Source: Candidatus Fermentibacterota bacterium (GTDB lineage: Bacteria > Fermentibacterota > Fermentibacteria > Fermentibacterales > Fermentibacteraceae). Taken from it: a DNA stretch of 11,970 bases. The notes beneath the pieces are model-generated. The model had not been told where the DNA came from, did not search any database, and saw only the letters and a list, made by a program, of their open reading frames with translations. The position numbers and the translations under genes are program-made. Location of the stretch: the NCBI GenBank assembly GCA_012523605.1, contig JAAYTY010000214.1, positions 1 through 11,970 on the forward strand, written 5' to 3'. Of the stretch, positions 6,678 through 11,970 are shown one piece after another. Numbering within the stretch: the first letter of the stretch is position 1; each line of letters opens with the position of its first letter.

Positions 6678-7650
6678 GAGGATCGAGAAGACGATCCGCG
6701 AGAAGGAGCCTCTTGTCGAGAGGCTCAGGGACGAGTTCTCGAAGGTTATAGTGGGGCAGGAGGAGTTCCGGATGGGACTCCTTACGGCCCTGTTCTGCGA
6801 CGGGCATGCGCTGATCGAAGGTGTGCCGGGCCTTGCGAAGACTCTTGCCGCGAAAACCCTCGCCTCGTGCCTCGACGCGGCATTCTCGAGAATCCAGTTC
6901 ACACCCGACCTGCTCCCGGCCGATCTGACGGGAACCATGGTCTTCCTGCCGGAAAGGGGAACCTTCGAGGCCAGAAAGGGTCCGGTCTTCACGCAGATAC
7001 TGCTTGCCGACGAGATCAACAGGGCTCCCGCAAAAGTACAGAGCGCCCTTCTCGAGGCCATGCAGGAGAGGCAGGTGACCTTCGGGGGAACCACGCATCC
7101 TCTTCCCAAACCGTTCTTCGTCATGGCCACCCAGAATCCGATCGAGCAGGAAGGGACATATCCTCTGCCTGAGGCCCAGGTGGACAGATTCCTCGTGAAG
7201 CTGAAGATCGACTATCCCTCTTCGGAGGAGGAGCTCGCGATCCTCGAGAGGATGGGTTCCCCCGAACCGCCCAGTGCCTCCGCCGTCATGGATCCGGGCA
7301 TGCTGCTGGAGCTGCAGAGGCTGTCCGCCGATGTGGTCGTCGAGCGCAGCGTGCTGGAATACATGGTCAGGATAATCACCGCCACGAGGTTCCCGCGCCA
7401 GGCCGGCCTCCAGGAGATAGCCGACCTGATCAGCTATGGAGCCAGTCCGCGCGGGACTCTTTGTCTCCAGGCCGCCAGCAGGGCCAGGGCTCTGCTCGAG
7501 GGTCAGGGGTTCGTAACCCCCGACATCGTCAAGGAGGTCGCTCCCGACGTCCTCCGGCACAGGATAATACTCTCCTTCGAAGCGGAGGCCGAGCAGGTGG
7601 GGGTCGAGGAAGTCATCAAGACGATCCTGGGCCGGGTTCCGGTGAAGTAA
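6658..7650 (+). CDS. moxR: MoxR family AAA+ ATPase
   Basis: This 330-aa protein is a MoxR-type AAA+ ATPase, a presumed chaperone that remodels or inserts cofactors into partners bearing von Willebrand A domains. The ATG is preceded by AAGGGGG (6647-6653). Motifs are the entry sequence FSKVIVGQEE, Walker A GVPGLAKT (55-62), the MoxR stretch QFTPDLLPADLTG, Walker B LLADEINR (115-122), sensor 1 ATQNP (157-161) and the family signature NPIEQEGTYPLPEAQVDRF. The C-terminal lid includes ASPRGTLCLQAASRARAL at genomic 7441-7500. It lies immediately before a DUF58 gene and BatA/BatB-like genes, the arrangement expected for the MoxR of Bat operons. A 23-base gap to the next gene is the largest in this part of the cluster. 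Confidence 0.95.
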   Translation: MSRERIERIEKTIREKEPLVERLRDEFSKVIVGQEEFRMGLLTALFCDGHALIEGVPGLAKTLAAKTLASCLDAAFSRIQFTPDLLPADLTGTMVFLPERGTFEARKGPVFTQILLADEINRAPAKVQSALLEAMQERQVTFGGTTHPLPKPFFVMATQNPIEQEGTYPLPEAQVDRFLVKLKIDYPSSEEELAILERMGSPEPPSASAVMDPGMLLELQRLSADVVVERSVLEYMVRIITATRFPRQAGLQEIADLISYGASPRGTLCLQAASRARALLEGQGFVTPDIVKEVAPDVLRHRIILSFEAEAEQVGVEEVIKTILGRVPVK

Positions 7651-7673
7651 CGGGCCCGGACGGGCCTTTCGCC

Positions 7674-8558
7674 ATGGAGAACGTCCACAGCCTCTTCAGG
7701 CGCGTCAGGCGGCTCGAGATACGCACTCGCCGCCTGGTCGAGCAGCTCGTCGGCGGGGAGTACCGCTCCATCTTCCGCGGACAGGGCATGGAGTTCTCCG
7801 AGTTCAGAGCCTACAACGAAGGCGACGACACAAGGCTGATAGACTGGAACGTCACCGCGCGCACAGGCACGCCGTTCGTGAAGCTCCTCACCGAGGAGAG
7901 GGAGCTCCAGGTGCTCCTGATGCTCGACCTCTCGGGAAGCCTCAGGTTCGGTTCGACGAGCCTCACGAAGGAGGAGAGGGTGGCGGAGGTGGCCGCCCTT
8001 CTGGCGCTCGCCGCGGTCCGCAACGGCGACAGGGTCGGGCTCCTCACATTCGCCGACGACATCATCGAGTACGTCCCCCCCGACAAGGGCAGGACACATG
8101 CCATGGTGGTAGTCCAGAAAGTTCTCGAGAGCAGGGGCAGGCAGTCACAGGCCGACATCGACAACGCGCTCTCCAGGGTCGGGAGGATTCTCCATCGGCG
8201 TGCGCTGATCTTCCTCATCAGCGACTTCAGGTTCTGGGGCAGGCCGAAGCTCCTCAGGGCGGCCTCCTCGAGACACGATCTGGTCGGAATCCATGTCTTC
8301 GACCCCAGGGAGCTCAGCGTTCCAACCATCGGACACATACGCTTCAAGGATCCTGAGACCGGTCGCATTCAGCTAGTGGATACTAATTCCCCCTCCTGGA
8401 GGAAGGGCTTCGCCTCGCGAGTGGCCGCCCTCCAGGCCGAGAGGGAGGCCCTGAGCAGACAGAACGCCTTCGATCTGGTGAGCATCTCGACCGCCGACGA
8501 CCTGGTCCTTCCGCTCAGGCGGTTCTTCGAGATGAGAAGGAGAAGGAGGCGCCACTGA
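7674..8558 (+). CDS. DUF58 domain protein (VWA-like) of the Bat operon
   Basis: The ATG at 7674 gives a 294-aa product, the usual DUF58 length; the frame is open further upstream but that part reads as MoxR in another frame. There is no clear ribosome site. The DUF58 core is obvious: GQGMEFSEFRAYNEGDDTRLIDWNVTAR (about 37-63). After it comes a VWA-like strand with a partial MIDAS, LMLDLSGSL (DxSGS at 85-89), then LIFLISDFRFWG. The C-terminus is very basic (RRRRRRH). No membrane segment is seen, so it is probably cytoplasmic. In many bacteria MoxR and DUF58 genes are adjacent and functionally paired. The stop overlaps the next start as TGATG. Confidence 0.92.
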   Translation: MENVHSLFRRVRRLEIRTRRLVEQLVGGEYRSIFRGQGMEFSEFRAYNEGDDTRLIDWNVTARTGTPFVKLLTEERELQVLLMLDLSGSLRFGSTSLTKEERVAEVAALLALAAVRNGDRVGLLTFADDIIEYVPPDKGRTHAMVVVQKVLESRGRQSQADIDNALSRVGRILHRRALIFLISDFRFWGRPKLLRAASSRHDLVGIHVFDPRELSVPTIGHIRFKDPETGRIQLVDTNSPSWRKGFASRVAALQAEREALSRQNAFDLVSISTADDLVLPLRRFFEMRRRRRRH

Positions 8559-9406
8559 TGAGGCCGGCCATGCAGGTCTCTCTGTTGTTCCTATCGACCG
8601 GCCTCTACGCCGCCGACCTGGGCGCTCCCGAAGTCGTGGACTACGGGGCCCCCGAAGGCTGGGAGGTGGAAAGAGCCCTGCCCGATTCCACCTGGGCCCT
8701 GCTGGAGCAGGAGGGGGGGCGGATAACTCTCGTACCTCTGGCGCTCGACACGATAGCCCTGCCGACTCTGAAGGCCTGGAACGGCTCGGACACACTTCTC
8801 CTCGCCCCTCCACTTCTCGTGGTCGAGAGGACCATGCCGGACACTTCGTACGCGGTGAGCCCCTTCCCCGCACCGGCGCCCTTCCCAGTCCCCCCGGGAT
8901 TCCCGGATGACTATCTGGAGGCGCACAGGTTCTGGCTCGTCTGGGGGGAGCCTCCCCGCAGCCTGCTGTTCCCGGTGCTGGCGGGAGCCGCCGCTGTTGC
9001 CGCCGCGGCCGCGATCATGGTGACGGCGAGAAGGCGGAAGAGAACCGGCCCCTCCGGCGTCTCCCCCGGCAGTGACGCCGTTCCGGCTCTTCCGGCCAGG
9101 ATCCTGGCGCTCCTCGACTGCCCTGCCATGGCATCAGGCGACTGGAAGACGCTCTTCATGGAGATAGACAGGCTCACGAGAACGCTGGTAGAAGCCAGGT
9201 TCGGGCTCGACACCAGCGCCCTCACCTATCGCCAGATGAGCGCCGCGATGCGCGGCAGGCCCGACTGGAAGCGCTTCGTCGAGGACTTCTCGGCGGTGAT
9301 CCGGGAAGTGACCCTCCAGCGCTATGCCGGATGGGGAACGACGAGGGACGAGGCGGCCGCGCTGGTCCGCGCGATGGCCGATTCCGCCGGGAAGTGGCTG
9401 AAGTGA
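8558..9406 (+). CDS. Small BatD-like membrane protein
   Basis: AAGGAGG (8543-8549) lies 8 bases before the ATG, which shares one base with the DUF58 stop. Residues 1-18 look like a signal peptide, with a likely cleavage near LYA-AD. Residues about 20-130 form a beta-rich extracytoplasmic segment (ITLVPLALDTIALPTLKAW, then DTLLLAPPLLVVERTMPDT), similar in style to BatD domains, followed by a proline-rich stretch PFPAPAPFPVPPGFPDD. One membrane helix follows (about 140-160, LAGAAAVAAAAAIMV) with basic residues RRRKR after it. The cytoplasmic tail (about 175-282) is helical, like the tails of BatD or DUF4381 proteins. At 282 aa it is much shorter than full BatD. Position and topology support a Bat-complex membrane subunit; family assignment is inference. 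Confidence 0.75.
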   Translation: MRPAMQVSLLFLSTGLYAADLGAPEVVDYGAPEGWEVERALPDSTWALLEQEGGRITLVPLALDTIALPTLKAWNGSDTLLLAPPLLVVERTMPDTSYAVSPFPAPAPFPVPPGFPDDYLEAHRFWLVWGEPPRSLLFPVLAGAAAVAAAAAIMVTARRRKRTGPSGVSPGSDAVPALPARILALLDCPAMASGDWKTLFMEIDRLTRTLVEARFGLDTSALTYRQMSAAMRGRPDWKRFVEDFSAVIREVTLQRYAGWGTTRDEAAALVRAMADSAGKWLK

Positions 9407-10335
9407 CGAGGCTGGCGTTCTGGCCCGCGCTCCTGCTCCTGCCGGCGATCTTCGCCATCGTCCGGATCGCATCCCGGAAGTCGTCCCCGAGGACACAGGC
9501 TTTCACCGGACCTTTCGCTTCTAGAGAGACGCCGTCGGACGCGAGATTCCTGCCCCCGATACTCCTGTGGACGGCTCTCGCACTGCTAGTCGTGGCCCTG
9601 GCACGCCCCCAGAGCGGCTTCGAGCGGCTTCCGGAGGCAGGCGAGGGAGTGGACATAGTCATCACGCTGGACGTCTCCGGGAGCATGCTCGCCGATGACT
9701 ACACACCGACTCGTCTGGACGCCGCCAAGGATGCCGCGCTCTCGTTCATCGAAGGCCGGCCGACGGACAGGATCGGGCTCGTTGTGTACGCCGCCCAGCC
9801 CCTCTCGATCTGCCCGCCTACACTGGATCACGCGACGCTCTCGAGATTCGTGAGCAAGGCGTCCATCGGCAACCTGCCGGACGGAACCGCAATAGGAGCT
9901 GGACTGGCTGTCGCGGCCAGGGGGCTCGAGTACTCCCAGACTGCCCGCAGGGTCATCATCCTCATCTCGGACGGCATGGACAATGCCGGTCTTGTGAGCC
10001 CCACCGACGTTGCCAGAGCCATAAGGACTCTCCATGGGGACAGTCTCAGAGTCTATACGGTCGCGATCGGCACCGAATCCAACATGTACGGCGTGGATGT
10101 AGCCACGCTCGCTCAGGTGGCATCCATCACGGGGGGGCGGCTGTTCGACGCAGGCTCGCCGCAGGACCTCCAGGACGTGTACTCGGCCATCGACTCGCTG
10201 GAGGCATCCACACTGCCCGAAGAGGGGCTCTTCGTGTACAGGGACATGTTCGAACCCTTCCTCGTCGCAGGCCTGATCCTCCTCGTACTGTCGGAACTCC
10301 TCCGCTGGAAGTTCATGAAGGTGGTGGGGGACTGA
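9403..10335 (+). CDS. batA: BatA-like membrane von Willebrand A protein
   Basis: The GTG at 9403 overlaps the previous stop as GTGA and gives 310 aa; the frame extends upstream, but the text there is the previous gene in another frame. The order is the BatA pattern: an N-terminal hydrophobic segment (3-20), a second membrane helix (52-67, PILLWTALALLVVALARPQ), a VWA domain, and a C-terminal membrane helix (about 283-300, FLVAGLILLVLSELL). The MIDAS metal site is complete: DVSGSM (Asp90, Ser92, Ser94), Thr162 in PDGTAIGAGL and Asp190 in ILISDGMDNAG. The VWA domain is expected in the periplasm in a Gram-negative cell. BatA proteins are thought to form a membrane complex with BatB and the other Bat proteins, supporting stress tolerance; the biochemical role is poorly defined. 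Confidence 0.93.
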   Translation: MTRLAFWPALLLLPAIFAIVRIASRKSSPRTQAFTGPFASRETPSDARFLPPILLWTALALLVVALARPQSGFERLPEAGEGVDIVITLDVSGSMLADDYTPTRLDAAKDAALSFIEGRPTDRIGLVVYAAQPLSICPPTLDHATLSRFVSKASIGNLPDGTAIGAGLAVAARGLEYSQTARRVIILISDGMDNAGLVSPTDVARAIRTLHGDSLRVYTVAIGTESNMYGVDVATLAQVASITGGRLFDAGSPQDLQDVYSAIDSLEASTLPEEGLFVYRDMFEPFLVAGLILLVLSELLRWKFMKVVGD

Positions 10336-11318
10336 TGCGGTTCGAAGCGCCTTTCGCCCTTTTCCTGCTGTTCTTTCCGGCGCTCTGGTGGTGGCTGAGA
10401 TCACGCTGGCTCGAGGACGAGATGAAGCGTCTGCGCCTCTTCGTTCGCCCGGTCCTGTGGGACAGAGTGGATATCCAGCCACCGCCTCCCAGGACCCTCT
10501 CCAGGACAGGCTGGTGCGTTTCGCTGGCCCTCTTGATCTTCTCGCTGAGCGGGCCGATGTGGGGCGAGTCCGACGCCGTCATTCCGACCGGCGGAGACAA
10601 CGTCGCGGTGGCCCTCGACGTGTCGGCGTCCATGGCCTCTCTCGACGAGGCGCCGAACCGTCTCGGAAGGGCGTCCTCGGAGATACTCGACCTGGTGGAC
10701 AGGCTTCCCGGGGTGAGATTCAGCCTTGTTCTCTTCTCCGGGCAGGCCCGGCTGGCCGTCCCGGGAACCCTCGACAGGGAGTTCATAGCGAGCCGCATCC
10801 CCGCCGAGCCCTGGAGCCGCAACTCGCTGGCCCCTGGAACCATGCTGGGCAATCTGGTGGATGTGATGCTGGCATCCCTTCCCGAGGAGGACCTGGAGAC
10901 GCGCATCGGGGTGATCTTCAGCGACGGCGGCTTCCACGACTACGCCCTGGAGAGAGCAGTGGAATCGGCACACGACGCAGGTCTCGTGCTCGTGACCGTA
11001 GGTGTGGGAGGGACCGACTCCGTTCCGCTTCCCGACAGCGCGGGCGGCTTCAGAACGGATCTCCGGGGCGACACCGTCAGAACCGCCCTCGCGGAGGAAC
11101 CTCTCCGGGAGCTGGCTGAGCGAACGGGAGGGTTCTACGTCAGGCTGTCGGAGACCGGCGATCTGGCCGGCCTCCTGTCGGAGCTGCTCGAAGGAAGCAG
11201 GGAGATGAAGGCGGAAAAGGTGGCGGGGGGATCCGCGGGGAGACGCTACCAGTACTTCCTTGGAACGGGCCTCGCAGCCGCAGCTCTGGCGATGGCACTC
11301 GAGAGGAGGGGAAAATGA
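10335..11318 (+). CDS. batB: BatB-like membrane von Willebrand A protein
   Basis: The start shares one base with the batA stop (TGATG), with GGTGGTGGGGG upstream. The 327-aa product has two N-terminal membrane helices (about 5-20 and 59-76), a VWA domain, and a short C-terminal hydrophobic helix (about 307-322, YFLGTGLAAAALAMAL). MIDAS residues are present: DVSASM (Asp95, Ser97, Ser99), Thr169 in APGTML and Asp197 in IFSDGG. The first motif has Ala in place of the usual Gly, which still satisfies DxSxS. BatA and BatB are paralogous and normally adjacent. Order and topology fit BatB, the second VWA subunit of the Bat operon. The stop overlaps the next start as ATGA. Confidence 0.92.
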   Translation: MRFEAPFALFLLFFPALWWWLRSRWLEDEMKRLRLFVRPVLWDRVDIQPPPPRTLSRTGWCVSLALLIFSLSGPMWGESDAVIPTGGDNVAVALDVSASMASLDEAPNRLGRASSEILDLVDRLPGVRFSLVLFSGQARLAVPGTLDREFIASRIPAEPWSRNSLAPGTMLGNLVDVMLASLPEEDLETRIGVIFSDGGFHDYALERAVESAHDAGLVLVTVGVGGTDSVPLPDSAGGFRTDLRGDTVRTALAEEPLRELAERTGGFYVRLSETGDLAGLLSELLEGSREMKAEKVAGGSAGRRYQYFLGTGLAAAALAMALERRGK

Positions 11319-11970
11319 CGCTGCTGCTGGGCCTCGTGGCCGCCCTCTCGGGAAGCGGCGACAGGACTCCGCTTCTGGATCTCTACGAGCAGGCCGTCGC
11401 GATGCTGTCCGAGGGGCGGTGGGACCAAGCCGCGGAAACCTTCACGGAGATCTCGTCCCGTATGCCGCACGTGCCCGAGGCGCGATACGATCTGGCCTCG
11501 GCGCTCTTCGGCGGCGGACTGCACTCCGAGGCCGATTCGGTGCTCTCGACGATCCCCCAGTCGCCGTTCGGTGAATGGGCCGATTCCCTGGCCTCCGCGA
11601 CTGCGTGCGCAGGGCTGGCGACGGCGATCGACAGCTCGGACTACGCCGGAGTCAGGAGATCCGCCGACGAGCTGATAGAGATTCTGAGGGATGGCATCTC
11701 ATTCGAGTGCGACAGGCGCAATCTCGAGGCGGCGCTCAACTGGCTGGCCATGCACGAGCCTGATGAGAATCAGAACCAGCAGGATCAGCAAGACCAGCAG
11801 AACCAGCAAGACCAGCAGAACCAGCAAGACCAGCAGAACCAGCAAGACCAGCAGGATCAGCAAGACCAGCAGAACCAGCAAGACCAGCAGAACCAGCAGG
11901 ATCAGCAAGACCAGCAGAACCAACAGGATCAGCAAGACCAGCAGAACCAACAGGATCAGCAAGACCAGCA
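11315..11970 (+). CDS. BatC-like TPR protein with Q-Q-D/N repeat region (3' partial)
   Basis: A strong ribosome site AGGAGGGG (11304-11311) precedes the ATG at 11315. The N-terminus is short and hydrophobic (MTLLLGLVAALSGSG) and could be a signal peptide. Residues about 17-85 contain TPR-like helices, for example LYEQAVAMLSEGRWDQAAETF and ARYDLASALFGGGLHSEA. A further helical part follows to about residue 150 (NLEAALNWLAMHEP). From residue 152 the protein becomes a Q-Q-D/N repeat that is still running at the window end, so the 3' part is missing. TPR proteins with Q/N/D-rich stretches are known as BatC in Bat operons of Bacteroidetes and spirochaetes, and position right after BatB fits. The product is probably in the periplasm or attached to the membrane; this is inference. 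Confidence 0.85.
   Translation, partial: MTLLLGLVAALSGSGDRTPLLDLYEQAVAMLSEGRWDQAAETFTEISSRMPHVPEARYDLASALFGGGLHSEADSVLSTIPQSPFGEWADSLASATACAGLATAIDSSDYAGVRRSADELIEILRDGISFECDRRNLEAALNWLAMHEPDENQNQQDQQDQQNQQDQQNQQDQQNQQDQQDQQDQQNQQDQQNQQDQQDQQNQQDQQDQQNQQDQQDQ
11768..11970 (+). repeat. Tandem repeat of 9 bp encoding Q-Q-D/N
   Basis: After AAT CAG AAC at 11768-11776, the sequence is 21 complete 9-bp units from 11777 to 11965 plus 5 bases, reaching the window edge. Each unit is CAG or CAA twice, followed by GAT, GAC or AAC. Units 2-8 alternate GAC and AAC with an 18-bp period; from unit 14 a 27-bp period (GAT, GAC, AAC) takes over, with CAA opening the later copies. The reading frame is kept throughout. 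The array may vary in copy number by slippage. Confidence 0.95.

Noticed and set aside
11699..11962. A minus-strand frame encoding poly-leucine/valine/isoleucine
   Set aside because: It is the complement of the CAG/CAA repeat: CTG, TTG and GTC codons give Leu and Val. It is a by-product of the array, not a membrane protein gene.

Overview
This is a GC-rich bacterial window with every supported gene on the + strand, packed so tightly that most neighbours overlap by 1 to 29 bases. Standard stops (TAG, TAA, mostly TGA) and ATG, GTG and TTG starts fit translation table 11. Arginine is often AGG or AGA. PilT, MshEN-TPR proteins and a Bat (Bacteroides aerotolerance) operon point to a Gram-negative, diderm lineage, perhaps a poorly cultured phylum near the FCB group. 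That placement is inference from gene content only. No rRNA, tRNA, CRISPR, integrase or transposase was seen.

Region 1 (1-1153) is the 3' part of a gene for an MshEN-type domain followed by TPR repeats. Region 2 (1154-1433) is the only sizeable non-coding stretch. It holds a candidate promoter, a compactly folded block at 1277-1344 and a GC-rich hairpin at 1375-1413 just before the ribosome site of the next gene. Region 3 (1434-5335) encodes the type IV pilus retraction ATPase PilT and then signalling proteins that look like two-component parts with key residues lost. The first is a pseudokinase/multi-receiver protein whose frame is broken by one in-frame TGA inside a receiver domain (3637-3639). 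The second is a membrane-anchored histidine-kinase-like protein without the phospho-accepting histidine.

Region 4 (5307-6677) is a complete phosphomannomutase/phosphoglucomutase. Region 5 (6658 to the window end) is a Bat operon in near-classic order: MoxR AAA+ ATPase, DUF58 protein, a small BatD-like membrane protein, BatA-like and BatB-like membrane von Willebrand A proteins, and the start of a BatC-like TPR protein. The last runs into a 9-bp-period repeat encoding Q-Q-D/N units that continues off the window edge.

From 1434 onward the largest gap between genes is 23 bases, apart from the broken signalling gene, so the genes are probably co-transcribed and translationally coupled. A plausible reading is a cell-envelope and surface-motility transcription unit: pilus retraction and its regulatory scaffolds, sugar-phosphate supply for surface glycans, and a MoxR/VWA complex in the membrane. 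The biochemical link between the pilus part and the Bat part is not shown by the sequence.
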